Positions 1 through 8,928 of a stretch of DNA of 64,000 bases are shown in pieces. Numbering within the stretch: position 1 is the stretch's first letter; the number at the start of each line of letters is the position of its first letter. Where the stretch lies: positions 62,001 to 126,000 of the forward strand of contig NZ_BALE01000048.1 of the NCBI RefSeq assembly GCF_000963885.1, given 5' to 3'. This DNA comes from Tanticharoenia sakaeratensis NBRC 103193. GTDB taxonomy: Bacteria > Pseudomonadota > Alphaproteobacteria > Acetobacterales > Acetobacteraceae. Under the pieces are notes generated by a model, which was not told the origin of the DNA, did not search any database, and worked only from the letters and a program-made list of their open reading frames with translations. The translations under genes were made by a program, and so were the position numbers.

Positions 1-1056
1 GAAGCCCAGCAGCGCCACGAGCAGGACCGCCACGTAGCCCGAAGCCGCCCAGGCCAGCACCGAAAGCACGGCGCCCAGCCCGCAGCAGACCTCCATGTAG
101 CGCTCCTGCGACAGAAGACGCGGAGTTACGACGAGGCCCAGCAGATAGCCCGCCAGCATGGCGCCGAGCGTGAGGGCCGTGAAGAACTTGGTCTGGTCCA
201 GCGGCAGGCCGAAGCCCTGCCCGTAGGTCCCGATCGCATCCCCCGCCATGACCTCGACGCCGACATAGAGGAACATGACCGCAATACCCGGCCAGAGCCT
301 CGCCGGGATCGCGGCGCCGGACAGACGCGCGTTCACCGTCTCGACCTCGAGATCGGGCAGCGAGGATCGCAGGACCACCACAGCCGCGATCACGAGCAGG
401 ATCGCCATCCCGAGATAGGGCGCATGCAGCGCGCGGGTGAATCCGCCGAGGATCGCCCGGTGGGTCTCGGGGTCAGGTGCCGCGGCCAGACGGGCCGCCA
501 CTCCGCCGACATCGCGCATGACGAGCAGACCCAGCACGATGGGCGCCACCATGCCCGCGAACTTGTTGCACACGCCCATGATCGCGATGCGCTGCGCCGC
601 GCGCTCCGGCGGCCCCAGCAGGCTGACATAGGGGTTGATGGCGACCTGGAGGAGCGCAAGCCCGGCGCCCAGAACCAGCAATCCGGCCAGCGCGCCGGAA
701 TAGCTCTGCCAAGCAATGAACTGCGCGAAGATCGCAACGCCTGCCGCCATTACGACCAGCGCGAGTGCCAGTCCGCGCTTGAGACCGGTCCGGCGCGCAA
801 CGGCGGACGCCGGAAGCGAGAACAGAAGATAGGAGAGATAGAACACCATCGGCACGAGGAAAGCGTTCAGGTCCGTCAGGTGGAACGCCACCCGGACGAA
901 GGAGATCAACGGCCCGTTCAGCCACGTCACGAAGCCGATGACAAAAAAAAGCCCGGCCATGAGCGCCAGCGGCACCCATCCGTAGGCGCCTGCCGGGCCC
1001 ATGCCGGACCTCGCGGGCGGGGCGATCGGGCGCCCCGATGTGGCGGCCCGCGTCAT
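1..1056 (-). CDS. MFS transporter, FucP/GluP-like (C-terminus outside window)
   Basis: Inner-membrane sugar transporter of the major facilitator superfamily, closest in feel to the L-fucose/glucose-galactose:H+ symporters. The reading frame opens at ATG 1056 and is still open at base 1, so 352 codons are visible and the C-terminus is missing. The N-terminus reads MTRAATSGRPIAPPAR, followed by a first membrane helix containing GLFFVIGFVTWLNGPLI, the FucP-type TM1. The segment LLQVAINPYVSLLGPPERA matches the FucP TM4 region, and about nine to ten hydrophobic segments can be read. Its start overlaps the stop of the gmhA-like gene (ATGA), so the two are probably co-translated. The substrate cannot be read from sequence. 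Confidence 0.85.
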   Translation of the reverse strand, partial: MTRAATSGRPIAPPARSGMGPAGAYGWVPLALMAGLFFVIGFVTWLNGPLISFVRVAFHLTDLNAFLVPMVFYLSYLLFSLPASAVARRTGLKRGLALALVVMAAGVAIFAQFIAWQSYSGALAGLLVLGAGLALLQVAINPYVSLLGPPERAAQRIAIMGVCNKFAGMVAPIVLGLLVMRDVGGVAARLAAAPDPETHRAILGGFTRALHAPYLGMAILLVIAAVVVLRSSLPDLEVETVNARLSGAAIPARLWPGIAVMFLYVGVEVMAGDAIGTYGQGFGLPLDQTKFFTALTLGAMLAGYLLGLVVTPRLLSQERYMEVCCGLGAVLSVLAWAASGYVAVLLVALLGF

Positions 1057-1688
1057 GGCACGCCGGCGCGTGGGCAAAGTGCGCGCTCCACCAGACCACA
1101 GACGACATGCGCCGCCGTGATGTGAAGTTGCTGGACGATCGGCGTCCAGTCCGAAGTGGCTTTCAACATGATGTCAGCCTCCAGCTCCGGCGCCGGGTTG
1201 GCGCAGGTGAATGCCACGGCAAGGACGCCCATCTCGCGCGCGGTTTCGAGCGCGCGCAGGACGTTGGGCGACCGACCCGACGTCGTGATGCCGAGAAAGA
1301 CGTCCCCGGGCCGTCCGAGAGCCGCGACCTGGCGCGCGAACAGCTCGGAAAACCCATAGTCGTTGCCGATCGCGGTCATGCTCGACGAATCGGTGGTCAG
1401 GGCGATCGCGGCGAGCGGGCGCCGGTCGTACATCAGGCGCGCCGTGAACTCGCCCGCGATATGCTGCGCATCGGCGGCACTGCCCCCGTTGCCTGCGACC
1501 AGCAGCTTGCCGCCCGCGGCCAGGGACTGCGTAATCCGCCCGGCCAGTTCGTGCATGACCGCGATCGCCGCCGTATCCTGCGCGAAATGCGCCATGCCCT
1601 CGGCCGACTGGCGCAGGAAATCGGAGACGAACCGTTCGTCGGTTTCGTTCGGCGACAGGATGGTCGACTGCGGCGCGAGATCGTTCAT
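1053..1688 (-). CDS. gmhA: D-sedoheptulose 7-phosphate isomerase (GmhA-like SIS protein)
   Basis: Cytosolic SIS-domain isomerase, 211 residues; the family converts sedoheptulose 7-phosphate to D-glycero-D-manno-heptose 7-phosphate for LPS heptose. The family signature is clear: LLVAGNGGSAADAQHIAGEF near residue 60, and a sugar-phosphate loop GITTSGRSPNVLRAL near residue 120. The C-terminal helix QQLHITAAHVVCGLVE carries the His expected of GmhA. The length is a little above the usual 190-200 because of an N-terminal extension. It is coupled (ATGA) to the FucP-like transporter downstream. Pairing with a sugar importer leaves room for a related sugar-phosphate isomerase, but GmhA is the best reading. 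Confidence 0.85.
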   Translation of the reverse strand: MNDLAPQSTILSPNETDERFVSDFLRQSAEGMAHFAQDTAAIAVMHELAGRITQSLAAGGKLLVAGNGGSAADAQHIAGEFTARLMYDRRPLAAIALTTDSSSMTAIGNDYGFSELFARQVAALGRPGDVFLGITTSGRSPNVLRALETAREMGVLAVAFTCANPAPELEADIMLKATSDWTPIVQQLHITAAHVVCGLVERALCPRAGVP

Positions 1689-1751
1689 CCTGCCCTTCTA
1701 GCACAGCCCTGCGCGCCGCACAGACGGCGCCGGGAGAGGGTCTATTCAGGT

Positions 1752-3185
1752 TCAGCCATGGGTCAGCGTGGCTGCCGCATGCTGGGGAGCATGCTGGCGG
1801 TCGACGGGCGCGAACGTGCCGTTGCGCAGACGCGCTTCCAGTTCCTCGAGCGAATGGCCGCGCGTTTCGGGCACGTATCGCAGCACGAAGAAGAAGGCGA
1901 ACGCATTTACGGCCGCGAACAGGAGGAACGTGCCGCCCGCGCCCAGCATCTGCACCAGCGACAGCGTGGTCAGCGAGATGACGAAGTCAGCGCCCCAGTG
2001 GCTGGCGGCAACCAGGCTCGTTCCCTTGCCGCGGCACGAGAGCGGATACACCTCGGCGCCGACCAGCCAGATCGCAACCGACAGGCTCCCGGTATTGAAC
2101 ACGGTATAGGCGACGATCGCGACGACCTTGATCCAGATGCCGATTCCGCCATTCGCACCGAAGACGAAGGCAGCGCCCAGCACGATCAGGGAAATCACGG
2201 CGCCCGGCAGCAGGCGCAGCAGCAGCGCGCGACGCCCCCAGGCATCCACCGCCCAGCCGCCGAACATGGTGGCGACCGTCATGGCAACGCCGATGGCGAT
2301 CGACGTCAGGAGCGCGGACTGCTCTCCGATCCCGGCACCCGCGAAGATCGTCGGCGCATAGTACAGGACGGCGTTGATGCCCGTGAGCTGACACAGCAGC
2401 GCGATACCGACGGACGCGACCAGCGCAGGCCTCACCCAGTCGCTCAGCACTTCCGACCATGGTGCCCGCACGTCGTGCGCGGCCTCGATGTCCGCCAGTT
2501 CCTTGTCAGCGGCTTCCTGACTGCCGCGCAGCCGGACGAGTACGGCCCGGGCACCTTCCATGTCGCCCCGCATGGCAAGCCAGCGCGGCGAGTTCGGCAG
2601 GAAGATCATGCCCATGAACAGGATCAGCGCGGGCAGCATGCCCATGCCGAACATCCACCGCCAGCTGTCATGTCGCAGCAGGTAGCCCGTGATGAACGAA
2701 ATCGTGACACCCAGCACGACCGCGAGCTGAAAGCCCACGACGAGCTGCCCGCGGCGATGCGGAGGCGAGACCTCGGCGATATAGACCGGCACGATCTGGG
2801 ACGCAGCGCCGATGGCCAGGCCCAGCACCAGACGCGACACGATCAGCATCCAGACGGCATGCGCGCTCGCAACCATCGCGGTGCCGAGGAGGAACAGGGC
2901 CGCAGCTACCATGACCGTGCGCCTGCGGCCCGCGCGGTCCGAGATCGGCGCGGCCCCCAGACAGCCGAACAGCGCGCCCAGGATGATCGCGGACGTCACG
3001 ACCTGGGCCGACATCGTGGAGAGATGGAAATCCCGGGTGAGCTGCAGCAGGGCCGCCGAGATGATTCCGGTATCGTATCCGAAGAGCAGCCCGCCGGTCG
3101 CCGCGACGGCCGCGATCACGTTCGTCAGCATCGGGCTGTGGGGCTTGGGTCCGGATGTCTCGGATGTTTGCTGCGCAACGTACAT
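1752..3185 (-). CDS. Sugar porter family MFS transporter
   Basis: Proton-coupled sugar transporter of 477 residues, twelve membrane segments. Family motifs visible in order: the TM2-TM3 loop DRAGRRR; LPNSPRWLAMRG in the central loop (PESPR variant, with N for E); QLTGINAVLYYAPTIF in TM7, as in GalP/XylE/GLUT; and VPETRGHSLEELE at the end (PETKG motif). The ORF starts at 3185; an internal Met at the start of TM1 (MLTNVIAAVAATGG) is an alternative. It lies 63 bp upstream of gmhA on the same strand, so the three genes may form a sugar-uptake unit. The specific sugar is not predictable. Confidence 0.9.
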   Translation of the reverse strand: MYVAQQTSETSGPKPHSPMLTNVIAAVAATGGLLFGYDTGIISAALLQLTRDFHLSTMSAQVVTSAIILGALFGCLGAAPISDRAGRRRTVMVAAALFLLGTAMVASAHAVWMLIVSRLVLGLAIGAASQIVPVYIAEVSPPHRRGQLVVGFQLAVVLGVTISFITGYLLRHDSWRWMFGMGMLPALILFMGMIFLPNSPRWLAMRGDMEGARAVLVRLRGSQEAADKELADIEAAHDVRAPWSEVLSDWVRPALVASVGIALLCQLTGINAVLYYAPTIFAGAGIGEQSALLTSIAIGVAMTVATMFGGWAVDAWGRRALLLRLLPGAVISLIVLGAAFVFGANGGIGIWIKVVAIVAYTVFNTGSLSVAIWLVGAEVYPLSCRGKGTSLVAASHWGADFVISLTTLSLVQMLGAGGTFLLFAAVNAFAFFFVLRYVPETRGHSLEELEARLRNGTFAPVDRQHAPQHAAATLTHG

Positions 3186-3366
3186 AAGGCAGCCGGCTCC
3201 TCTTACGCTTGGGGCATCGGGTTGATCATGGCTGCTGTAACAGCCAAATCCCGGCGCCGCTCGCTCACGAGTGCGTCGATCTGCACAATTACGCGTGATG
3301 TATGAAAGGATTTCGTGTGTTTTTCGGGCGTTATGCGGTGCCCGAAGCCGAGGCCGCGAGCGCCCC

Positions 3367-4125
3367 CTACTCGAAAATCCGGCCGATCAGCGAGGCCGCC
3401 GCCCCGATACCGCCGGCTTCCGCCACGTCGGTCACGGCTTCCGAGCCCAGATAGGGTGCAAGCGCATGCGCGAGATTCGGCATCGTCAGCGTCTGCAGCC
3501 AGATCCGCCCCGGACCCGTCAGACGCGCCATGAAGAACCCGTCCCCGCCGAACAGCTTGTTGCGGATGCCCGGCAGCATGGTGATGTCGAAGTTCACCCG
3601 CTCCTCGAACATGCCGACATGGCCCGGATGCACGTCGAGCTGTTCGCCGGGCGCCAGGTCGTAGCTGACGATTTCGCCGCCGAGCGTCGTCCAGAAACGG
3701 CCGTAACCCGAGACGCGCTGCAGGCGGAAGCCGTCGCCGCCGAAGATGCCGGCGCCCAGCCGCCGCTGGAAGCCGAGTTCCAGGCGCACGCCATCCGTAC
3801 CCGCGATGTAGCCATGACGATGGATCATGTACGACCCGCCGCCATCGACCGTGTGTTCGACGATATGCCCGGGGATCTTGGCGGCGAATGACACCATGCC
3901 GGGGCCGCCCTCGGCCGAGAACTCGGTCATGAATATGCCGCCGCCCGCGAGTGCGCGGGACATGACGCCGAGGAAGCCGCTGGCACCCGCGCCCGACGTC
4001 GTGGTGCGCAGCATCACGTTGGGCGTCTTCCAGGACAGCTCGCCCGTCTCGGCGAACAGTTTCTCTCCCGGCTCGAGACGGATGCTCAGAACGGGAAGCG
4101 TGGTTCCGTCGATCTTGCTCTGCAT
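3367..4125 (-). CDS. TIGR00266/AIM24 family protein
   Basis: Protein of 252 residues from ATG 4125 (MQSKIDGTTLPVLSIRL); an upstream in-frame start at 4167 would overlap the divergent gene's leader and is less likely. It has the TIGR00266/AIM24 pattern: LEPGEKLFAETGELSW, then a Gly/Ala-rich GASGFLGVMSRALAGGG, then repeated beta-strand units ending with LAPGEQLDVHPGHVGMFE and a second Gly-rich element near the C-terminus. Eukaryotic AIM24 is mitochondrial; the role of the bacterial members is unknown. No signal peptide is visible. It is transcribed divergently from the glycosyltransferase at 4198. Confidence 0.85.
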   Translation of the reverse strand: MQSKIDGTTLPVLSIRLEPGEKLFAETGELSWKTPNVMLRTTTSGAGASGFLGVMSRALAGGGIFMTEFSAEGGPGMVSFAAKIPGHIVEHTVDGGGSYMIHRHGYIAGTDGVRLELGFQRRLGAGIFGGDGFRLQRVSGYGRFWTTLGGEIVSYDLAPGEQLDVHPGHVGMFEERVNFDITMLPGIRNKLFGGDGFFMARLTGPGRIWLQTLTMPNLAHALAPYLGSEAVTDVAEAGGIGAAASLIGRIFE

Positions 4126-4197
4126 GGGAACACCCGGCCATAGATTGTCCGCGCCATCGTGGCACAAACGATACGTACGTTAGAAGAGGTCCGGTTC

Positions 4198-5130
4198 ATG
4201 GCCGAGGTCAGGGTCATCATGATGCAGCGCGACGAGGGCGATACCCTTGCGCGCTGGATTGCGCATTATGGCGGCCTGTTCGGCCTGCCCAACCTGTCGA
4301 TCATGGACAATGGCAGCACCGATCCGTTCACGCTCGCGCTCCTGCGCGAGGCGGAACTGGGGGGTGCGAAGATCTACTGGGGCTTCGATACCCCGCACGA
4401 CTTCCACAACAAGGGCGGCCATTTCGGCAACATCGTCATCCACTGGGATGCGGAATACGCCTACGATTTCGCCCTGCCCGTCGACTGCGACGAGATCCTC
4501 GCGGTCTTTACCGACGAGGGGCTGAGCACGGAACACGAGGCGATCCACGCTGAGTTCGACCGGCTGCTCGGCATGAAGACGAGTCTGCGGATCGACATGT
4601 CGCTGTTCAACGTGCCGGAGCGGCCGGGCTGGTTCGCGCCGGTGCGCCACTTCCACAAGGGCTTCCTGGCAAGTCGCACGATCGAGATCATCGACAACGG
4701 CCACCACGAGCCGATCTCACGCGCGGCACCCGGTTTCGAGACCACGCGCTTCACATACCTTCACAACCACAACAGCGCCTACGCCGCCTGGCGCAAGAAG
4801 CTGCGGCGCAAGTTCCCGGCAGGCGTCGACCCCGACGATCCCGAGGCCATCCGCGCCTATGAAGCGCAGCCTCGTGCGGAAGGCGCCCATCTGATGCGGG
4901 CGTGGACGATGAGCCGCAAGGCCTATCTCGGACAGTACGATGCTGACCTGCTGATCCATCATGGGGACGGCGGGACGTTTACCATGCTGCAGCGTCCGCA
5001 GGACGGTCTGCATGCCTGGGACAATGACGCCTATCGGGACGCGAACCCCGATGTCCGGGGTTATGCCCTGACCGCGCTGCACCACTACGTGCGCTACGGT
5101 TTTCTGGAAGGCCGGCCGCTCACGCTCTAG
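4198..5130 (+). CDS. Glycosyltransferase family 2-like protein with C-terminal NPDV module
   Basis: Predicted cytosolic glycosyltransferase, 310 residues. ATG 4198 is preferred over the longer frame because AGAGG lies just upstream and the fold begins at once (MAEVRVIMMQRDEGDTL). The N-terminal half has the GT2_4/GT92-like pattern: RDEGDTLARWIAHY, then LSIMDNGSTDP, then FALPVDCDEILA as the acidic metal-binding element. The last 35 residues (about 275-310) form one copy of the module seen five times in the giant glycosyltransferase at 14515: W-N-A-Y----NPDV----ALHHYVRYGFLEGRPL. Acceptor and donor are unknown; an exopolysaccharide or glycan role is likely. Confidence 0.8.
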   Translation: MAEVRVIMMQRDEGDTLARWIAHYGGLFGLPNLSIMDNGSTDPFTLALLREAELGGAKIYWGFDTPHDFHNKGGHFGNIVIHWDAEYAYDFALPVDCDEILAVFTDEGLSTEHEAIHAEFDRLLGMKTSLRIDMSLFNVPERPGWFAPVRHFHKGFLASRTIEIIDNGHHEPISRAAPGFETTRFTYLHNHNSAYAAWRKKLRRKFPAGVDPDDPEAIRAYEAQPRAEGAHLMRAWTMSRKAYLGQYDADLLIHHGDGGTFTMLQRPQDGLHAWDNDAYRDANPDVRGYALTALHHYVRYGFLEGRPLTL

Positions 5131-5350
5131 GCCATCCCAAGGTCAGGCGAGCAGGGATTACGGCACTCGCGCGCTGTTCCAGCGTCTCTGGCCCAACCTG
5201 CCGATATTTTTTGGACTGGCCAAACGCATTTCGGCCCCCGGGCACCTTGATTCGAGGCGCTCGGGAGCCGTTTGTTCATACTGCGGAGGGTTACCCCCTC
5301 CGGTCAGTCCGTTCTGAAGCGACCACGCCTGAACGTGGTGCGGGCCTGCT

Positions 5351-6658
5351 TCAGGCCGCGCGACGCGGACCGCCACCCTGACGGCCGCGGCCGCCCGAAT
5401 GGCCGCCGCCGGGGCGCGGACCGCGCGGGCCACCACCACCACCGTTACGCGGCGGGCCGCCACGACCACGGCCGCCGCCGCCACCGAGAACCGGCGGACG
5501 CATGGTGGAGTTCTGGGCCGCTTCCGAATGATACGGATGGTCCGTCACCACCGCGACCGACTTGCCGATCGTCTTTTCGATGTCACGCAGCCAGGCGCGC
5601 TGCTCGGGATCGCACAGGCTGACAGCCCAGCCCTCACGGCCGGCACGGGCGGTGCGGCCGATGCGGTGGACATAGCTTTCCGGCACGTTCGGCAGGTCGT
5701 AGTTGAACACGTGGCTCACGTCGTCCACGTCGATGCCGCGGGCCGCGATGTCGGTCGCCACCAGAACCTTCACCGATCCGGCGCGGAAGCCGTTCATCGC
5801 CCGCTCGCGCGCGCCCTGGCTCTTGTTGCCGTGGATGGCTTCCGACGGAATGCCGTTCTTGTTCAGGAATTCGGCAACCTTGTTCGCCTCATGCTTCATC
5901 AGCGTGAAGACGACGGCGCGTACGACCTTGGGATTGTCGACCAGCAGCAGTGTCGCTGCCTTCTTGTTCTCCGCTTCGACGAACATCACCGCCTGGCGGA
6001 TCCGGTCGACGGTGGAGGACGGCGGCGTGACCTCGACGGTGGCCGGGTCGCGCAGCAGGCTGTGTGCAAGTTCCTCGATCGACTTCGGCATCGTTGCCGA
6101 GAACAGCAGCGTCTGACGCTCGCGCGGCAGCTGGGCCACGATCCGGCGGATGTCGCGCACGAAGCCCATGTCGAGCATGCGGTCGGCCTCGTCCAGCACG
6201 AGCACTTCAAGCTGCGACAGATCGATATGGCCCTGGCCCATCAGGTCCAGCAGGCGGCCCGGAGCCGCCACCAGCACATCGACGCCGCGACGCATGGCCT
6301 CGACCTGACGGCCCTGGCCGACGCCACCGAAGATCACGGCATGGCTCAGGCGCATATGCTTGGCATAGGCCTTGAAGCTGTCGTCGATCTGGGCGGCGAG
6401 TTCACGCGTCGGTGCCAGCACGAGGGCGCGCGCACCCTTGGCGGGCGCAGGCTTCCGATCGGTCAGCAGGCGATGAAGAATGGGGAGCGCGAAGGCGGCC
6501 GTCTTGCCGGTGCCGGTCTGTGCGAGGCCGAGCAGGTCGCGGCCTTCGAGCAGGTGCGGGATCGCGCCGGCCTGAATGGGAGTGGGGGTGACATAGCCTT
6601 CGTCGGCCAGCGCGCGCTGGATCGGTTCGGCGAGGTGCAGTTGGGCGAACGTCGTCAT
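5351..6658 (-). CDS. rhlE: DEAD-box ATP-dependent RNA helicase (RhlE type)
   Basis: RNA helicase of 435 residues from ATG 6658 (MTTFAQLHLAEPIQRAL); the reading frame is open upstream to 6787 without a family match. Motifs in order: Q motif TPTPIQ near 25, Walker A AQTGTGKT near 45, PTRELA near 80, DEAD near 150, SAT near 185, and the C-terminal HRIGRTARAG near 335. The last 60 residues are a Gly/Arg-rich RGG-like tail, as in RhlE paralogues that act on ribosome assembly or RNA decay. The gene stands alone; a 478-bp gene-free stretch lies upstream. Confidence 0.9.
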   Translation of the reverse strand: MTTFAQLHLAEPIQRALADEGYVTPTPIQAGAIPHLLEGRDLLGLAQTGTGKTAAFALPILHRLLTDRKPAPAKGARALVLAPTRELAAQIDDSFKAYAKHMRLSHAVIFGGVGQGRQVEAMRRGVDVLVAAPGRLLDLMGQGHIDLSQLEVLVLDEADRMLDMGFVRDIRRIVAQLPRERQTLLFSATMPKSIEELAHSLLRDPATVEVTPPSSTVDRIRQAVMFVEAENKKAATLLLVDNPKVVRAVVFTLMKHEANKVAEFLNKNGIPSEAIHGNKSQGARERAMNGFRAGSVKVLVATDIAARGIDVDDVSHVFNYDLPNVPESYVHRIGRTARAGREGWAVSLCDPEQRAWLRDIEKTIGKSVAVVTDHPYHSEAAQNSTMRPPVLGGGGGRGRGGPPRNGGGGGPRGPRPGGGHSGGRGRQGGGPRRAA

Positions 6659-7136
6659 GGGGTGCGCCTCCTGGCGCAGGACGATCCAATGACAACCTGC
6701 CCGGCCATTACCATGCCGGGGGTGGAGCCGGATCGATCCGAATTCTGGAGTGAGTGGAGACATCGGACCCGGCCACAGAAGCGGCACAGGCGGCGCGTCA
6801 GCGCCCGTCGTGACATTGGTCGCAGGCCCCCGGAGGAGCCCGGCCTGCGCCCGACACGCGGCAGAAATGACGCCGCGCCCGGGGCTGATATAGCGGTACG
6901 GGCCGCATCATACAAGTATAATGCTCGCGCGCATGGGAAAGGTCGCGCCGTCAGCGCAGTCGCGCGTGGCTGCGACGATATTGCACGCGCCCTGACGCCT
7001 GCGTTTCCGCCGGGGGGCAATCGTTTCGATCACCCTTGATGCTGGCAACGGGCCGGCAGGGTGTTCCTGCCCTTCCAGAATACGCCCCCCGAGGTCCGGC
7101 CGCGCGTGCCGACCCCGGGAAACCGTCGCGCCGGGA
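6659..7136. other. Gene-free stretch upstream of the helicase gene
   Basis: About 480 bp between the RhlE start and the nitroreductase stop. Short open frames here are extensions or antisense frames of neighbours. It must hold the helicase promoter and leader, and cold-regulated helicases often have long leaders, but I see no clear promoter, riboswitch or terminator. Confidence 0.4.
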
Positions 7137-7742
7137 TCAGAAGCGGTCGTGAATCACGACGTCGCTGTCCGGGATGCGGCCGCCATGCGGCGGAAGCTCG
7201 CCCGTGCCCTTGCCGATGGCCACGAACATCACCAGCACATGATCCTTCGGCAGGCGGACGATCTCGGCCACGCGCTCGAAATCGAAACCGTCCATCGGGC
7301 AGGTGTCGTAGCCATAGGCACTTGCGGCCATCATCAGCGCATAGGCACCCATGCCGGCGGACCGGAACGCTTCGTCCCGCTGCATGCTCGGGTTGTTTTC
7401 ATAATACTGGGTAATCATGCCGACATATTTCTCGCGCATGCCCTCCGGCGCATCCTTCCAGTAGCGTGCCGGATCCTTGGCGTAGGCATGCATGTCCGCA
7501 CAGATCAGGACGAGCGCCGAGGACTCCTCGATCTGCGGCTGGTTCCAGGAGGCCGCCTTGATCTCGGCGCGCACCGCCGGATCGCGCACGACGAGAAAGC
7601 GCCAGTTCTGGATGTTGAAGGCGGTCGGCGCGTAACGCGCGGCATGAAGGATCGCGTTCAGCGTCTCCTCCGGGATCTGGTGCGACGCGTCGAAACGCTT
7701 GGTCGCACGCCGCGCGCGCATGGTGTCCAGAATGTCAGTCAT
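7137..7742 (-). CDS. Nitroreductase family FMN-dependent oxidoreductase
   Basis: Cytosolic FMN flavoprotein of 201 residues using NAD(P)H. The N-terminal FMN-phosphate motif is visible in MRARRATKRFDASHQIP (R-x-x-x-R-F), followed by ILHAARYAPTAFNIQNWRF, the family's S/N-x-Q-x-W/P-like signature. A second FMN contact is in GMGAYALMMAASAYGYDTCPMDGFD, the usual dimer and ring-contact helix. Length is normal for NfnB/RutE-like members. The gene is alone on minus. The substrate (nitroaromatic, quinone or aldehyde) cannot be assigned. Confidence 0.88.
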   Translation of the reverse strand: MTDILDTMRARRATKRFDASHQIPEETLNAILHAARYAPTAFNIQNWRFLVVRDPAVRAEIKAASWNQPQIEESSALVLICADMHAYAKDPARYWKDAPEGMREKYVGMITQYYENNPSMQRDEAFRSAGMGAYALMMAASAYGYDTCPMDGFDFERVAEIVRLPKDHVLVMFVAIGKGTGELPPHGGRIPDSDVVIHDRF

Positions 7743-7896
7743 GAGATTTCGTCCTGCCTTGGAAGCGTGGAGAATGCGGCAATTCGATCACGTGGGATCA
7801 TGGTTGTAAACCGGGCCGTCGCAATCCGCAGCCCGTCGTTCCCCGTCATGAACCGCAGCGAAACATCCGGCAGACATGCCTGCAGAGGGGCGAATA

Positions 7897-8922
7897 TCAG
7901 TGCGGGGCCGGAAAGGGCCTGAGCACGTTTTCAAACATGTCGATACACGCAGCCCAGGTGTATTGCTCCGCGTAGGGCCGACATGCCGCGCGATCCGCCT
8001 TCAGGGCCGCAAGACAGGCTGCGCGCAGGTCCGAGCCAACCGCGCCGATCCGGGCGCCACCCTTTCCAACGATATCGCGTGGTCCCGTAACGTCGAAACC
8101 CGCGACCGGCGTGCCGCAGGCGAGCGATTCCAGCAGGACGAGGCCGAACGTGTCGGTCAGGCTGGGAAACACGAACACGTCGCCGCCCGCGAATGCGGAT
8201 GCGAGGTCCCGATCCTGCAGGCGGCCGGTGAAGATCGTATCGGGAAAGCGTCGCTGAAGTGCCGCGCGCTGCGGACCGTCGCCGACGACGATTTTCGTCC
8301 CCGGCAGATCGAGCGACAGGAAGGCCTCGATGTTCTTCTCGACGGCGACACGTCCGACATTGATGAACACTGGTCCCGGCACATTGAATGCCTTCGTCCA
8401 GTCGTGCCGATGCGTGGGGGAGAACCGCTCCAGATCGACGCCGCGGGTCCAGGGCGTGAGCTTCGTGAAGCCCCGGGCCGCGAGATCGTCGCGCAGGCTG
8501 GCCGTCGCGACCAGCGTGGCCTCTCCGGCATTATGGAAGCGCTTCAGGATTTCATGACACGGGCCGATCCCGAATTTCAGGCGTGCCTGCACATATTCGG
8601 GAAAGCGCGTGTGATAGGACGTGGTGAACGGCAGCCCGCGTCTGCGCGCCCAGCGCCAGGCCGCCCAGCCGATCGGGGCTTCCGTCACGATATGCAGGAC
8701 CTGCGGGCGGAATGCCTTTACGATCCGTGCGAAAGTCGGGCCCGGCCATGTTGCCAGACGGATTTCCGGATAGGTCGGGCATGGAACGGTGTGAAACCGG
8801 TCGGGGCCCACGACCTCGACCTCGTGCCCCCGCGCGCGCAGCCCGTCGACGACTGTCGACATGGTGCGCACGACGCCGTTCACCTGCGGTAGCCAGGCGT
8901 CTGTCGCTATCAGAATCCGCAC
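7897..8922 (-). CDS. Glycosyltransferase family 4 (MgtA-like)
   Basis: GT-B glycosyltransferase, 341 residues, probably acting at the inner face of the membrane. The N-terminus MRILIATDAWLPQVNGVVRT and HEVEVVGPDRFHTVPCPTYPE are typical of the GDP-mannose-dependent or diacylglycerol-glycosylating GT4 group. The sugar-nucleotide site is in VFVFPSLTDTFGLVLLESLACGTPVAGFDVTGPRDI (E-x7-E motif), written here as VFPSLTDTFG ... ESLACG. It lies 6 bp after the LpxH-like phosphatase on the same strand. With that gene and the divergent lipid kinase it forms a likely glycolipid set. Confidence 0.85.
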   Translation of the reverse strand: MRILIATDAWLPQVNGVVRTMSTVVDGLRARGHEVEVVGPDRFHTVPCPTYPEIRLATWPGPTFARIVKAFRPQVLHIVTEAPIGWAAWRWARRRGLPFTTSYHTRFPEYVQARLKFGIGPCHEILKRFHNAGEATLVATASLRDDLAARGFTKLTPWTRGVDLERFSPTHRHDWTKAFNVPGPVFINVGRVAVEKNIEAFLSLDLPGTKIVVGDGPQRAALQRRFPDTIFTGRLQDRDLASAFAGGDVFVFPSLTDTFGLVLLESLACGTPVAGFDVTGPRDIVGKGGARIGAVGSDLRAACLAALKADRAACRPYAEQYTWAACIDMFENVLRPFPAPH

Positions 8923-8928
8923 GCTGTC

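Noticed and set aside
1038-3305. A 755-codon plus-strand frame across gmhA and the sugar porter
   Set aside because: Same artefact of high GC; composition rich in Arg, Gln and His and no family signal, while the minus genes have clear motifs.
5399-7039. A 546-codon frame antisense to the RNA helicase
   Set aside because: Antisense shadow; the minus strand carries all helicase motifs.
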